Part shown: one piece after another, positions 34,098 to 43,247 of the stretch
Numbering within the stretch: the first letter of the stretch is position 1
Layout of the letters: every line of letters starts with the position of its first letter
Origin: Betaproteobacteria bacterium HGW-Betaproteobacteria-11
Lineage (GTDB): Bacteria > Pseudomonadota > Gammaproteobacteria > Burkholderiales > Rhodocyclaceae
Direction: 5' to 3'
Length of the DNA stretch: 50,052 nucleotides
Assembly: GCA_002842395.1 (NCBI GenBank)
Contig: PHCV01000012.1
Coordinates: forward strand, 1 to 50,052
The notes under the pieces: model-generated
Databases searched by the model: none
The model's input: the letters and a program-made list of their open reading frames with translations, nothing else
Told to the model about the DNA's origin: nothing
Position numbers and translations under genes: made by a program

Positions 34098-34113
34098 TAT
34101 CTTATATAAGATA
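34098..34113. promoter_or_regulatory. 16-bp perfect palindrome upstream of the aceA promoter
   Basis: TATCTTATATAAGATA is a perfect palindrome and abuts the -35 box of the candidate aceA promoter (one base between). Its AT-rich, 16-bp symmetric form suits a dimeric regulator. From memory, TCTTATATAAGA-type sites are attributed to GntR-family regulators of TCA/methylcitrate genes in betaproteobacteria; I cannot verify this here. No regulator gene lies adjacent. Confidence 0.6.
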
Positions 34114-34226
34114 TCAGAGAATTGACTCGTTTAGTTTAGTGAAGATGAATCAACGCAACGAAAAATGTAGCCGATGAGTGTGCGAGTGTGCTTGTGTGTC
34201 GCAAACGACCTTCAGGCAATACGGGA

Positions 34227-34709
34227 TTACTGATGAATTGCGTCTGCGCTGACGATCACTCCATCCTCATCGGCGTAAAGCCATTCGCCTGGAACGAAAG
34301 TGACACCACCGAAGATGACCGGAATCTCGGCTTCGCCTGTGTTTCTCTTGGGTGTTTTCAGTGGATTGGTGGCCAGGGCAAAGACCCCGATAGCCATTTC
34401 ACCTATCGCGCGAGCATCACGGATGCAGCCATAGACAACGATACCGGCCCAGTTATTTTTCAAGGCCAGTGTGGCCAACTGGTCGCCCACCAGCGCCCGG
34501 CGCAGGCTGCCACCACCGTCAATGACCAGCACGCGACCATCGCCGGGAGTCTCCAGGGTCTTCCGTACCAGCGAGTTATCCTCGAAGATTTTCAGCGTGG
34601 CGATGCGGCCATGGAACGCATGCCGTCCGCCGTAGCTGGAGAACATCGGGCTGACGACGCGCACTTCGCCTTCGTGGGCGTCGCACAGATCGGTAATGGG
34701 CTGGATCAT
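34227..34709 (-). CDS. rraA: RraA-family protein (regulator of ribonuclease E activity A)
   Basis: RraA binds RNase E and RNA helicases and slows RNA decay in E. coli; many relatives are instead aldolases, so the function is not certain. The 160-residue product contains GGRHAFHGRIATLKIFEDNS, RVLVIDGGGSLRRALVGDQL, IVVYGCIRDA and FGGVTFVPGEWLYADEDGV, all family hallmarks including the GGG and RD motifs. The start is 54 bases after the clpA stop on the same strand, and the gap holds a 24-bp repeat copy. Confidence 0.93.
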   Translation of the reverse strand: MIQPITDLCDAHEGEVRVVSPMFSSYGGRHAFHGRIATLKIFEDNSLVRKTLETPGDGRVLVIDGGGSLRRALVGDQLATLALKNNWAGIVVYGCIRDARAIGEMAIGVFALATNPLKTPKRNTGEAEIPVIFGGVTFVPGEWLYADEDGVIVSADAIHQ

Positions 34710-34732
34710 GATGGAAAAATTCAGCAGGGTAA

Positions 34733-34756
34733 AAAGTCGGCTCTGGTGGAACGGCG
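34733..34756 (+). repeat. 24-bp dispersed repeat, variant, between clpA and rraA
   Basis: An intergenic copy with halves AAAGTCGGCTCT and GGTGGAACGGCG, preceded by two more A residues. It matches class A at 20 of 24 bases. It lies between the clpA stop (34763) and the rraA start (34709), both on the minus strand, so it is antisense to the transcript. Confidence 0.75.
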
Positions 34757-34762
34757 ACTCGT

Positions 34763-37036
34763 TTAGGCAGAGGGTGTGGCCAATGGCGATATGGCAGTAT
34801 CTTCGACAAGACTGAGCTTGACGTTCTCTCTTTCATCGAGATCGATGGTTACCCGGCCGCCATGCTGTAGCCGTCCAAACAGGAGCTCGTCGGCAAGTGC
34901 CGAGCGGATGGTGTCCTGAATCAACCGCGCCATGGGCCGCGCACCCATGAGCGGATCGAAGCCCTTCTCGGCCAGCCAGGCGCGAAGTGCATCGGTAAAT
35001 ATGACCTCGACCTTTTTCTCGTGCAACTGGCCTTCAAGCTGCATGAGGAATTTGTCCACCACCCGCAAGATGATTTCGGCATCGAGCGCGCGGAAGGAAA
35101 TGATGGCGTCGAGCCGGTTGCGGAACTCCGGAGTGAACATGCGTTTGAGGTCAGCCATTTCATCGCCTTGCGTTTTGTTGGCGGTGAAGCCGATGCTGGC
35201 CTTCTGCAAGGCTTCGGCGCCGGCATTGGTGGTCATGATGATGGCCACGTTGCGGAAATCTGCCTTGCGCCCATTATTGTCGGTCAGGGTGCCGTGATCC
35301 ATCACCTGCAACAGGATGTTGAAAATTTCCGGATGCGCCTTTTCGATTTCATCGAGTAACAGTACGGCATGAGGTTTTTTGGTTATGGCTTCGGTCAGCA
35401 GTCCTCCCTGGTCGAAACCAACATAACCCGGGGGAGCTCCGATCAGCCGGCTTACCGCGTGTCGTTCCATGTACTCGGACATGTCGAAGCGGATCAGTTC
35501 GATGCCCAGGCTGTACGCGAGCTGGCGCGCGACTTCGGTCTTGCCGACACCCGTGGGGCCGGAAAAGAGGAAGCTACCAATGGGTTTTTGCGGGTCGCCG
35601 AGGCCGGAGCGCGACATCTTGATCGCCTTGGCCAAGGCATCGATTGCGGCATCCTGACCGTAGACTACGTTCTTCAGATCGCGATCGAGTGTTTTCAGTG
35701 CCGAGCGGTCGTCAGAGGAAACATGCTGCGGCGGGATGCGCGCAATCCGGGCCACGATGTCCTCGATTTCGGCCTTGCCAATCAGTTTTTTCTGCTTTGA
35801 TTTGGGCAGTATTCGCTGCGCTGCCCCGGCCTCGTCGATCACGTCGATGGCCTTGTCCGGCAAATGGCGATCATTGATGTATTTGGCCGACAGTTCGGCC
35901 GCGCAGGAGATGGCCGCCGCCGAATACTTGATGTGATGGTGTTCCTCGAACCGGGTTTTGAGGCCGCGCAAGATGGAGACGGTTTCGTCGATGGTGGGTT
36001 CGTTGACATCGATTTTCTGGAAGCGGCGCGAGAGTGCATGATCTTTTTCGAAGACGCCGCGAAATTCGTTGTATGTCGTGGCGCCAATACACTTCAAGGC
36101 GCCTGACGAGAGCGCCGGTTTGAGCAGATTGGATGCATCGAGGGTGCCGCCGGAGGCCGCCCCGGCGCCGATGATGGTATGAATTTCATCGATAAATAGA
36201 ATCGCGTTCGGGGCATCGGCCAACTGCTTCAGTACGCCTTTCAGTCTCTGTTCGAAGTCGCCACGATACTTTGTGCCGGCCAGCAAGGCGCCCATATCGA
36301 GTGCGTAGACAGTGGCATCGCTGAGTATGTCAGGGACGCGATTCTCGATAATGCGGCGAGCAAGTCCCTCGGCAATCGCTGTCTTGCCGACCCCGGCCTC
36401 GCCAACCAGCAGCGGATTGTTCTTGCGCCGACGACATAAGGTCTGAATGACCCGTTCGAGTTCTTTTTCGCGGCCGATCAGCGGGTCGATCTTGCCGGCG
36501 AGCGCGTGCTGATTCAGGTTCAGGGTAAAGCTTTCCAGCGGGCCGCCCTTTTCCTGGGTTTCAGCCTCCGTCTCGGTCGGCTCTTCCTTGTTGCCGGATT
36601 GCGGCAGCTTGGTGATACCGTGGGAAATAAAGTTGACTACATCCAGCCGCGAAATATTTTGCCGCTGAAGGAAGTAGACGGCATGCGAATCTTTCTCCCC
36701 GAAGATTGCAACTAGAACATTCGCGCCGGTGACTTCCCGTTTGCCGGAAGATTGCACGTGCAGAATCGCACGCTGAATGACCCGCTGGAAGCCAAGCGTG
36801 GGCTGAGTGTCGATTTCATCGGTGCCGGAAACCATGGGGGTGTGGTCGGTGATGAAGATCGTCAATTCCTTGCGCAAACCGTCGATATCGGCCGCGCATG
36901 CTCGCAACACTTCAGCCGCCGAAGGGTTGTCAAGCAAGGTTAATAGCAGATGCTCGACCGTAATAAACTCGTGGCGCTTCTGCCGCGCTTCGACAAAAGC
37001 CATGTGCAAGCTGACTTCCAGTTCCTGGGCGATCAT
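34763..37036 (-). CDS. clpA: ATP-dependent Clp protease ATP-binding subunit ClpA
   Basis: ClpA is the AAA+ unfoldase that feeds N-degron and other substrates to ClpP. The 757-residue product (E. coli 758) has the double N-terminal Clp repeat (about 1-145), AAA module 1 with [18 protein letters not shown] module 2 with [16 protein letters not shown], and the ClpP-docking loop with IGF (in [10 protein letters not shown]) where E. coli has IGL. The start ATG (complement of 37034-37036) overlaps the clpS stop by one base, with GAGGAAAA as ribosome site; an in-frame ATG 21 bases upstream lies inside clpS. Adaptor and unfoldase are thus translationally coupled. Confidence 0.97.
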   Translation of the reverse strand: MIAQELEVSLHMAFVEARQKRHEFITVEHLLLTLLDNPSAAEVLRACAADIDGLRKELTIFITDHTPMVSGTDEIDTQPTLGFQRVIQRAILHVQSSGKREVTGANVLVAIFGEKDSHAVYFLQRQNISRLDVVNFISHGITKLPQSGNKEEPTETEAETQEKGGPLESFTLNLNQHALAGKIDPLIGREKELERVIQTLCRRRKNNPLLVGEAGVGKTAIAEGLARRIIENRVPDILSDATVYALDMGALLAGTKYRGDFEQRLKGVLKQLADAPNAILFIDEIHTIIGAGAASGGTLDASNLLKPALSSGALKCIGATTYNEFRGVFEKDHALSRRFQKIDVNEPTIDETVSILRGLKTRFEEHHHIKYSAAAISCAAELSAKYINDRHLPDKAIDVIDEAGAAQRILPKSKQKKLIGKAEIEDIVARIARIPPQHVSSDDRSALKTLDRDLKNVVYGQDAAIDALAKAIKMSRSGLGDPQKPIGSFLFSGPTGVGKTEVARQLAYSLGIELIRFDMSEYMERHAVSRLIGAPPGYVGFDQGGLLTEAITKKPHAVLLLDEIEKAHPEIFNILLQVMDHGTLTDNNGRKADFRNVAIIMTTNAGAEALQKASIGFTANKTQGDEMADLKRMFTPEFRNRLDAIISFRALDAEIILRVVDKFLMQLEGQLHEKKVEVIFTDALRAWLAEKGFDPLMGARPMARLIQDTIRSALADELLFGRLQHGGRVTIDLDERENVKLSLVEDTAISPLATPSA

Positions 37037-37356
37037 CAGTTTTCCTCCATCACACACGCCAGCGGATGCTCGTGCTGGTGCGCAAATGCACTCACCTGTT
37101 CTACCTTCGTTGCTGCAACATCGACAGGATACACGCCACAGACCCCTCTGCCTTCGGTATGTACTTTGAGCATAATTCTGGTCGATTGTTCGCGTGACAA
37201 AGCAAAAAATTTCTCCAGAACGATAACCACAAAATCCATCGGCGTGAAGTCGTCGTTGAGCAGAAGCACCCGGTACATGGGCGGAGGCTTGCTGCGCGCT
37301 TTTTCCGGTGCAAGGGCTGCCGTATGGTCGGTTTCTGAAGTTTTTCGAACGCTCAT
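37036..37356 (-). CDS. clpS: ATP-dependent Clp protease adaptor ClpS
   Basis: ClpS recognises N-degron residues and hands substrates to ClpA. The 106-residue product has the conserved [21 protein letters not shown] segment, split here as [11 protein letters not shown] and [10 protein letters not shown], with the N-degron pocket residues, then [19 protein letters not shown] and the C-terminal [10 protein letters not shown]. Upstream on the minus strand TTGAAT and TAGAAT (complements of 37387-37392 and 37365-37370) are 16 bases apart; used as a promoter they would place transcription start within a few bases of the ATG. No ribosome site is visible before the ATG, so the mRNA could be nearly leaderless. 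Confidence 0.95.
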   Translation of the reverse strand: MSVRKTSETDHTAALAPEKARSKPPPMYRVLLLNDDFTPMDFVVIVLEKFFALSREQSTRIMLKVHTEGRGVCGVYPVDVAATKVEQVSAFAHQHEHPLACVMEEN

Positions 37357-37721
37357 GTTGGCTAATTCTAATGCGATTCAGCAGCCATTCAACTACGCAA
37401 ACAAAAGAGGATCAGGAGCTAATCGAAAGCAATCTGGCGGTATGAAGAAAGATTGCAAGGCCTCTGGCCTGTGCGACGCAACATCGAAAGTTGTTGACGC
37501 TGGTTGACTTAGTAGGTAAAACGCCAACCGTGTTTAGTTCAAGTTCTTCCGTAGTGACCCACGGTCGTCTCTCAGCCTGTCGATTTGCAGTTCCTCTGAA
37601 TTGCCGCTTGGATCTCCCTACCACGCTGAATTTGAATATAGACATGCCCCGGCCGGGGTGCGGTGTGTTGCAGCCCGCAGCGGTGGCCGATTCGTTTGTT
37701 TTTGATTAAGGAAGAAGTTAC
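37357..37721. other. 365-base intergenic region between clpS (-) and the cold-shock gene (+)
   Basis: It holds the upstream regions of two divergent genes. I see the candidate clpS promoter (37365-37392), a candidate csp promoter (37494-37522), a short inverted repeat AGGCC-TCT-GGCCT near 37458, and the 12-bp palindrome CCCCGGCCGGGG at 37647-37658. Short open frames here have no coding look. A long leader of about 190 bases for the cold-shock mRNA would fit the family. Confidence 0.55.
37494..37522 (+). promoter_or_regulatory. Candidate promoter of the cold-shock gene
   Basis: TTGACG (37494-37499) and TAAAAC (37517-37522) are 17 bases apart. This would give a 5' leader of roughly 190 bases, typical of cold-shock mRNAs whose leaders refold with temperature. 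It is a pattern match only. Confidence 0.45.
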
Positions 37722-37925
37722 ATGGCAACTGGTACAGTTAAGTGGTTCAACGACGCCAAAGGTTTTGGCTTTATTACTCCCGATGATGGTAGCGAAGATC
37801 TTTTCGCGCACTTCTCCGCCATTAACATGGCCGGATTCAAGTCGCTGAAGGAAGGCGACAAGGTAACATTCGATGTAGTGCAGGGTCCGAAGGGCAAGCA
37901 GGCCTCAAATATTCAGCGCCCCTGA
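37722..37925 (+). CDS. cspE: Cold-shock domain protein (CspA family)
   Basis: A 67-residue single cold-shock domain that binds single-stranded RNA and DNA and melts RNA structure. RNP1 is KGFGFI (13-18) and RNP2 DLFAHF (26-31). The sequence [15 protein letters not shown] is typical. GGAAGAAG lies seven bases before the ATG. The paralogue identity (cspA, cspE, cspD) cannot be settled from sequence; the symbol is tentative. A strong terminator follows. It sits beside clpS-clpA, as cspD does in E. coli, so cspD is another fair name. Confidence 0.93.
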   Translation: MATGTVKWFNDAKGFGFITPDDGSEDLFAHFSAINMAGFKSLKEGDKVTFDVVQGPKGKQASNIQRP

Positions 37926-37979
37926 CAACATTGTTGTTGATTTTGGCGCTGACGCAATAGATCCAGCTCCAAAAAAATC

Positions 37980-38014
37980 AACCCCGCCCAGTAATTCATG
38001 GGCGGGGTTTTTTT
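37980..38014. terminator. Bidirectional terminator between the cold-shock gene and icd
   Basis: An 11-bp perfect stem AACCCCGCCCA (37980-37990) with TGGGCGGGGTT (37999-38009), followed by a run of seven T (38008-38014). On the other strand the run of seven A at 37971-37977 supplies the U tract for icd, which ends at 38033. Confidence 0.9.
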
Positions 38015-38032
38015 CTGGAGATCCGGTTTAGG

Positions 38033-39262
38033 CTACATGCGATCGATCATCGCCTGGCCAAAGGCGGAGCACTTCACTTCTTTTGCACCCTCCATGAGGC
38101 GGGCGAAGTCGTATGTCACGACCTTGTCGCCGATGGCCGCTTCCATCGAATGGATGATGAGTTCGGCGGCTTCTGTCCATCCCATGTGACGCAGCATCAT
38201 TTCGGCGGAAAGGATAAGCGAGCCAGGGTTTACGTAGTCTTTGCCGGCATACTTCGGTGCGGTGCCATGGGTAGCTTCGAAGACGGCGTAATCGTCAGAG
38301 ATATTCGCTCCCGGGGCTATGCCAATACCACCGACCTGCGCGGCCAGGGCGTCGGAGATGTAGTCTCCGTTCAGGTTGCAACAGGCGATAACGTCGTATT
38401 CGGCTGGACGTAGCAATATCTGTTGCAGGAAGGCGTCCGCGATGGCGTCCTTGATGACGATGCCGTTGGGTAACTTCAGCCAGGGCCCGCCATCGATCTC
38501 GGTTCCGCCAAATTCATTTTTTGCCAGCGCATAACACCAGTCACGAAAACCACCTTCGGTGTACTTCATGATGTTGCCCTTGTGGACAATGGTCACCGAT
38601 TTTCGATTATTGCCGATGGCGTAGTTGATCGCCGCACGCATCAGGCGCTCCGAGCCTTCGCGTGAAACCGGCTTGATGCCGATTCCGGAGGTATTGGGGA
38701 AGCGGATTTTGGTTACGCCCATCTCCTCAAGGAGAAATTTGATGACCTTTTTCGCCTGTGGTGATTCTGCCTGCCATTCGACGCCTGCGTAAATATCTTC
38801 CGTGTTTTCACGGAAAATGACCATGTCGGTTTTGGTTGGGTCTTTCAACGGGGACGGAATTCCCTTGAAATAGCGAACTGGACGTACGCATTGATATAGG
38901 TCCATCTCCTGACGCAGGGCGACATTGAGCGAGCGAATACCCCCACCGACCGGTGTGGTCAGCGGCCCCTTGATGGAAACCACGTATTCTTTGCAGGCGG
39001 CGATGGTCTCTTCGGGTAGCCAGATGTCGGGACCATAGACCCGGGTCGCTTTTTCCCCGGCATAGACTTCCATCCAGGAAATCTTTCGTTTGCCGCCGTA
39101 TGCTTTTTGCACGGCGGCATCGACCACCTTTTGCATGACGGGTGTGATATCGATCCCAATACCATCACCCTCGATAAAAGGAATGATCGGATCGTCAGGA
39201 ATCGGTTGACCGGGAATTATTTTCTGGCCTTGTGCGGGAACTTTGATATGGGAAATGCTCAT
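38033..39262 (-). CDS. icd: Isocitrate dehydrogenase (NADP-dependent)
   Basis: Icd oxidises isocitrate to 2-oxoglutarate and is the branch-point rival of AceA. The 409-residue product has [12 protein letters not shown], the substrate-loop serine in [13 protein letters not shown] (the site phosphorylated by AceK in E. coli), [17 protein letters not shown] and the coenzyme-binding [10 protein letters not shown], with NADP preference inferred from the family. ATG (complement of 39260-39262) is chosen for GGAGCAGGC upstream and the family start MSISHIKVP; an in-frame ATG 63 bases upstream adds an Arg-rich stretch without family support. TTTAAC and GATAAT 17 bases apart near 39325-39355 could be its promoter. 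Confidence 0.96.
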   Translation of the reverse strand: MSISHIKVPAQGQKIIPGQPIPDDPIIPFIEGDGIGIDITPVMQKVVDAAVQKAYGGKRKISWMEVYAGEKATRVYGPDIWLPEETIAACKEYVVSIKGPLTTPVGGGIRSLNVALRQEMDLYQCVRPVRYFKGIPSPLKDPTKTDMVIFRENTEDIYAGVEWQAESPQAKKVIKFLLEEMGVTKIRFPNTSGIGIKPVSREGSERLMRAAINYAIGNNRKSVTIVHKGNIMKYTEGGFRDWCYALAKNEFGGTEIDGGPWLKLPNGIVIKDAIADAFLQQILLRPAEYDVIACCNLNGDYISDALAAQVGGIGIAPGANISDDYAVFEATHGTAPKYAGKDYVNPGSLILSAEMMLRHMGWTEAAELIIHSMEAAIGDKVVTYDFARLMEGAKEVKCSAFGQAMIDRM

Positions 39263-39459
39263 GCCTGCTCCATTGTTGAGTGTTGAGAGCCACCTGGCCC
39301 GAAACGAGAGACGCGCCGCTCGCAATTATCCCCTAAAACCACAGTCAGTTAAATGCAAAAGCACAACGGGCCGATGCTTGCTCCGTAAATCCATCCGGGG
39401 GTATCGACTCGGGTAAAATCGCAAGTCCGATTTCCCGATGCCGATTTCCTCGTACATTC

Positions 39460-40194
39460 ATGTCCAGTCTCATATCCACAAAACAGATTCTTCCGCAGGA
39501 TCGTCTTATTGTCGCCCTGGATTTCTCCTCGGTTCAAGAGGCAATGCGCCTTGTCGAACAATTGGGCGACGCTGTCACTTTTTACAAGATTGGTCTCGAG
39601 CTTTTTATGTCGCAAGGTTATTTTGAACTGCTCGACTGGTTGCTCGCGCGGGACAAGAAGGTCTTCGTCGATCTGAAATTCTTTGATGTGCCTGAAACTG
39701 TGCGTTCAGCCGTCAGGGCGCTGGCAAGTAGCGGGGCGACGTTTGCCACGATCCATGGCAATCAGTCCATCATGGAAGCGGCAGTGAAGGACAAAGGCAC
39801 CCTAAAAATTCTTGCCGTCACCGCACTGACAAGCCTCGATCGTGGCGACCTGGATGATCTCGGATTTTCCTGCGATGTACAGCAGTTGGTGCTTTCACGG
39901 GCGCGCCGCGCTCTTTTGGCGGGGGTGGATGGAATCGTTTCCTCTGGTCTGGAGGCCGCTCTCATCCGCGCGGAGCTGGGAGACAAACTGCTGGTGGTGA
40001 CGCCAGGAATTCGCCCCGTCGAGAACAGGCCCGAAGATGATCAGAAACGTACCGTGGATGTTGCCCAGGCATTCAGAAATGGTGCTGATTACATTGTCGT
40101 CGGACGCCCTGTCCGCCAGGCTGCGGACCCTCGCGGAGCAGCAGAGGCCATCCAGTCAACGATTCGGGGTGTATTTGCGTACAAGGCCACTTGA
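39460..40194 (+). CDS. pyrF: Orotidine 5'-phosphate decarboxylase
   Basis: PyrF makes UMP from OMP, the last step of pyrimidine synthesis. The 244-residue product has the VALDFSS start of the barrel, the catalytic KxxxD array in VDLKFFDVPETV, ALTSLDRGDL, and the phosphate-binding VTPGIRP and YIVVGRPVRQA. It is the short class (pyrF1, E. coli-like). It is preceded by 197 bases shared with the divergent icd. It is followed by the rpsP operon, which has its own promoter. Confidence 0.97.
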   Translation: MSSLISTKQILPQDRLIVALDFSSVQEAMRLVEQLGDAVTFYKIGLELFMSQGYFELLDWLLARDKKVFVDLKFFDVPETVRSAVRALASSGATFATIHGNQSIMEAAVKDKGTLKILAVTALTSLDRGDLDDLGFSCDVQQLVLSRARRALLAGVDGIVSSGLEAALIRAELGDKLLVVTPGIRPVENRPEDDQKRTVDVAQAFRNGADYIVVGRPVRQAADPRGAAEAIQSTIRGVFAYKAT

Positions 40195-40222
40195 GCCTGT
40201 CTGTTCTTGGTTCGCTGGAACC

Positions 40223-40251
40223 TTGTGTTATCTCCTTGTTTGAACTAGAAT
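40223..40251 (+). promoter_or_regulatory. Promoter of the rpsP-rimM-trmD-rplS operon
   Basis: TTGTGT (40223-40228) and TAGAAT (40246-40251) are exactly 17 bases apart, 33 bases before the rpsP ATG. Good match to sigma-70 consensus in the right place for a ribosomal protein operon. Confidence 0.65.
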
Positions 40252-40284
40252 CACGCGCTTTCCTTATTAGCTGAGTGGAACATT

Positions 40285-40539
40285 ATGGTTGTTATTCGTC
40301 TTGCCCGCAGCGGTGCCAAAAAGCGTCCCTTCTTCAACATGGTCGTGGCTGACTCGCGCAACCGCCGCGATGGTCGCTTTATCGAGCGGATTGGTTATTA
40401 CAACCCTGTAGCCGCGGCAAATGAACAAGGTCTGGTGATCAATGCCGAACGCCTGGCTTTCTGGCAGGAACATGGCGCCCAGTTGTCGCAGACCGCTGCC
40501 CGGCTGGTCAAACAATCCGCTGTGCAAACGGCTGCCTGA
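40285..40539 (+). CDS. rpsP: 30S ribosomal protein S16
   Basis: An 84-residue basic protein with the S16 start [20 protein letters not shown], then [19 protein letters not shown] and the C-terminal [19 protein letters not shown]. It binds 16S rRNA and aids early assembly of the 30S subunit. It is the first gene of the conserved rpsP-rimM-trmD-rplS operon; rimM starts five bases after its stop. Confidence 0.98.
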   Translation: MVVIRLARSGAKKRPFFNMVVADSRNRRDGRFIERIGYYNPVAAANEQGLVINAERLAFWQEHGAQLSQTAARLVKQSAVQTAA

Positions 40540-40544
40540 TACGG

Positions 40545-41051
40545 ATGATTGTGCTGGGGCGGATAGTCGCCCCGTTCGGGGTTCTGGGTTGGTTGCGGAT
40601 TCATCCGTTCGGGGATGATCCGCTCGGGTGGAAAGCCATACCGCACTGGTTGCTTTCGCCTGATGCCGATGTGGCGACCGATGCATGGCAAATGTATGTG
40701 CCTGCAACTGTCAAAGTCCATGGTGGCGGACTGCTAGCCAAACTGCAGGGAGTCGATGACAGGGGCTCTGCCGAAGCGCTCACGGGTTGTTATATCGGTG
40801 CGTTACGAAGCGATCTTCCGCTGACCGGGAAGGACGAATATTACTGGCGTGATCTGATCGGGCTGGAGGTGCAGAATCTTCAGGGAATGAGTCTGGGCCA
40901 TGTCGACTCTTTGCTTGAAACAGGAGCGAATGATGTGCTGGTGGTGGTGGATGGCAAGAACAGGAGATTGCTGCCATTTGTGGGGAAGGTGGTGGTGAAC
41001 GTGGATACCGTCGGGCGGCTGATTCTTGTCGATTGGGGTATCGACTGGTGA
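40545..41051 (+). CDS. rimM: Ribosome maturation factor RimM
   Basis: RimM helps mature the head of the 30S subunit and binds S19. The 168-residue product has the N-terminal RimM domain ([21 protein letters not shown]) and a C-terminal PRC barrel ([11 protein letters not shown], then [28 protein letters not shown]). Its stop overlaps the trmD GTG start. Confidence 0.96.
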   Translation: MIVLGRIVAPFGVLGWLRIHPFGDDPLGWKAIPHWLLSPDADVATDAWQMYVPATVKVHGGGLLAKLQGVDDRGSAEALTGCYIGALRSDLPLTGKDEYYWRDLIGLEVQNLQGMSLGHVDSLLETGANDVLVVVDGKNRRLLPFVGKVVVNVDTVGRLILVDWGIDW

Positions 41052-41791
41052 GCCTGCGGTTTGATGTCGTCACGTTGTTCCCGGAAATGTTTGCGGCAAT
41101 TACGGATTCGGGGATTACCCGGCGAGCCCTGGAGAGGGGTCTGTGGCAGCTGGAATGCTGGAATCCACGACGGTGGACTCGGGATGTGCATCATACGGTG
41201 GATGATCGGCCATACGGTGGCGGCCCCGGCATGGTAATGCTGGCTGAACCGCTGGAGCAAGCGATCGATGCGGCAAAAGTCGGCGCTGGCGAGACGGCGA
41301 AAGTGATTTACCTGTCTCCGCAGGGAACACCGATCCGGCAACAGCATGTGCTGGAACTGGCGTCGAGTGGCGGTGCGATTCTGCTTTGTGGTCGGTACGA
41401 AGGAATAGACGAGCGGCTGATTCAGCGTTGTGTTGATGAAGAACTTTCATTGGGTGATTTTGTTCTCTCTGGCGGAGAACTCGCCGCGATGGCTTTGATG
41501 GACGCGTGCATCCGCCAGTTGCCTGGTGCATTGAATGATGCTAACTCGGCAGTGCAGGATTCATTTGCTGCCGGGTTGCTGGACTGTCCGCATTACACGC
41601 GGCCAGAGGTGTATAAGGAACATCGGGTGCCTGAGGTGTTGTTATCGGGCGACCATGAAAGAATCCGGCGTTGGCGCCTTCAACAAGCGCTGCAACGGAC
41701 TTGGCAAAGGCGTCCGGATCTCATCGAGAAGCGGAGCTTGAGCCGGGAAGAGGTCGAACTGCTGGCAGGTTGCCAGCGGAACGACAATTAA
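41048..41791 (+). CDS. trmD: tRNA (guanine-N1-)-methyltransferase
   Basis: TrmD methylates G37 next to the anticodon, preventing frameshifting; it is a SPOUT enzyme with a deep trefoil knot. The 247-residue product has [24 protein letters not shown], the knot motifs [14 protein letters not shown] and [12 protein letters not shown], and [23 protein letters not shown] 41048 (overlapping the rimM stop) is chosen for the family start MSLRFDV; an ATG 15 bases upstream is possible. Codons 77-84 (KVGAGETA), between the LEQAIDAA helix and the VIYLSPQG strand, are a perfect class A repeat copy. Confidence 0.97.
   Translation: MSLRFDVVTLFPEMFAAITDSGITRRALERGLWQLECWNPRRWTRDVHHTVDDRPYGGGPGMVMLAEPLEQAIDAAKVGAGETAKVIYLSPQGTPIRQQHVLELASSGGAILLCGRYEGIDERLIQRCVDEELSLGDFVLSGGELAAMALMDACIRQLPGALNDANSAVQDSFAAGLLDCPHYTRPEVYKEHRVPEVLLSGDHERIRRWRLQQALQRTWQRRPDLIEKRSLSREEVELLAGCQRNDN
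41276..41299 (+). repeat. 24-bp dispersed repeat, class A, in trmD
   Basis: A perfect class A copy, in frame as KVGAGETA (TrmD residues 77-84). It falls in a surface linker that varies among TrmD proteins. The flanks are CGGCA before and AAAGT after. Confidence 0.92.
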
Positions 41792-41894
41792 AAACAGCGT
41801 GCATCAGGGCTGTCGGGGCGTTTTCGCAACCTTGGTCCCTGCGCTGCACGTCAGGTTGGCGGGAGTTTCCGCAGCCATAATGATGGAGAATCAA

Positions 41895-42272
41895 ATGAAC
41901 TTGATTGATCAGTTGGAGCAGGAAGAAATTGCGCGCCTTGGGAAGGTCATCCCCGATTTTGCGCCTGGCGACACGGTGGTTGTCAATGTGGCGGTGGTCG
42001 AGGGCACCCGCAAGCGTACTCAGGCGTTTGAGGGGGTGGTGGTCGCCAAGCGCAATCGTGGCCTTAATTCGAACTTTATCGTGCGGAAGATCTCTTCCGG
42101 CGAAGGCGTCGAGCGTACCTTTCAAACGTATTCTCCCTTGATTGCCGGGATTGAGGTCAAGCGACGCGGCGATGTACGTCGGGCCAAGCTGTACTATCTG
42201 CGCCAGCGTTCGGGCAAGTCGGCGCGGATCAAGGAAAAGCTGACGCGAAGCAACCCCCAGGCGAACTCCTGA
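41895..42272 (+). CDS. rplS: 50S ribosomal protein L19
   Basis: A 125-residue protein with the L19 stretches [40 protein letters not shown], and the C-terminal [20 protein letters not shown]. It lies at the 30S-50S interface. ATG 41895 is chosen for TGGAGA six bases before and the family start [11 protein letters not shown]; an in-frame ATG at 41799 would add 32 residues not found in the family. It is separated from trmD by 103 bases that probably form its leader, and followed by a terminator. Confidence 0.97.
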   Translation: MNLIDQLEQEEIARLGKVIPDFAPGDTVVVNVAVVEGTRKRTQAFEGVVVAKRNRGLNSNFIVRKISSGEGVERTFQTYSPLIAGIEVKRRGDVRRAKLYYLRQRSGKSARIKEKLTRSNPQANS

Positions 42273-42306
42273 GGCTGCAGGCGTCCTCTTCACGAACAAA
42301 CCAGCC

Positions 42307-42337
42307 GCGGTTCCATCTCGGAACCGCAGTTCGTTTC
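42307..42337 (+). terminator. Terminator after rplS
   Basis: An 8-bp stem GCGGTTCC (42307-42314) with GGAACCGC (42320-42327), loop ATCTC, followed by the T-rich AGTTCGTTTC. It ends the rpsP operon, between rplS (+) and folE2 (-), which converge. The T tract is imperfect. Confidence 0.6.
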
Positions 42338-42377
42338 ATTTCCAAAATTGGTTCAATTACCGTTAGCGCCCAAGTGA

Positions 42378-43184
42378 CTAACCTTGCTGCTTGGTGTGCT
42401 CGATCAAAGCATAGGCCGAGTGGTTGTGGATCGATTCAAAGTTCTCGCTTTCGACGATATAGGCATCGATACGCGAGTCTTTGTTCAATGCCGTGGCCAC
42501 ATCACGAACCAAGTCTTCAACGAATTTTGGATTGTCATAAGCCCGCTCGGTGACGAACTTTTCATCCGGACGCTTGAGCAAGCCGTACAGTTCGCAGGAT
42601 GCCTCGACCTCTGCGATGCGAATAATATCCTCGATCCAGACGCGTTGATTGGTTACCGCAGTGATGGTCACATGCGAACGCTGATTGTGCGCCCCGCGCT
42701 CTGAAATCCTTTTTGAACAGGGACAAAGGCTGGTGACCGGAACCAGTACCCGGATGGTTTGCCGATAGTCTCCGTTGGCAAGAATCTCTCCAATAAACGT
42801 GATGTCATAGTCCATCAGGCTTTTGACCCCCGATATTGGCGCCGATTTGCTGATGAAATAAGGAAAGCTCATCTCCAGGTGCCCGGTTCTTGCCTCGAGC
42901 CTGACTACCATTTCACGGAGCATCGTCTCGAAACTCTCGACCGAGATTTCATCCTCATGGGCATTGAGAATTTCGACGAAGCGAGACATGTGGGTGCCCT
43001 TGAAATTATGCGGCAGCCCAACGTACATATTGAACGTCGCGATGGTGTGACGGACGCCGCCACTCTTGTCGAGCACCTTGAATGGGTGGCGTATATCCTT
43101 GATCCCGACCTTGTTGATGGGCAGGGACCGAAAGTCCTCGCTGGATTGAACGTCCGGAATAGCGGAGCTATTAGGTTTTGGCAT
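42378..43184 (-). CDS. folE2: GTP cyclohydrolase FolE2 (GCYH-IB)
   Basis: FolE2 converts GTP to 7,8-dihydroneopterin triphosphate, the entry step to folate and to queuosine precursors (queA and tgt are in this window). The 268-residue product has the family stretches [29 protein letters not shown], and [20 protein letters not shown] with the metal-binding cysteine. ATG (complement of 43182-43184) gives the usual start [13 protein letters not shown]; an ATG 18 bases upstream is also possible. I see no Zur-like site upstream. It lies 63 bases past dxs on the same strand and may be read from that transcript. Confidence 0.95.
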   Translation of the reverse strand: MPKPNSSAIPDVQSSEDFRSLPINKVGIKDIRHPFKVLDKSGGVRHTIATFNMYVGLPHNFKGTHMSRFVEILNAHEDEISVESFETMLREMVVRLEARTGHLEMSFPYFISKSAPISGVKSLMDYDITFIGEILANGDYRQTIRVLVPVTSLCPCSKRISERGAHNQRSHVTITAVTNQRVWIEDIIRIAEVEASCELYGLLKRPDEKFVTERAYDNPKFVEDLVRDVATALNKDSRIDAYIVESENFESIHNHSAYALIEHTKQQG

Positions 43185-43247
43185 GGAGTCTCTGCAATTC
43201 ATGGTGTGCGCCCTTATTGAGCGCCAACTTTATCATTCTCGACAAAA

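Noticed and set aside
37412-37645. 77-codon open frame on the minus strand in the clpS-csp gap
   Set aside because: No ribosome site, no family resemblance, and it covers the likely csp promoter and leader.
39263-39325. Longer icd start adding an Arg-rich, targeting-peptide-like N-terminus
   Set aside because: The family start MSISHIKVP with a good ribosome site lies at 39262; the extension is unsupported non-coding sequence.
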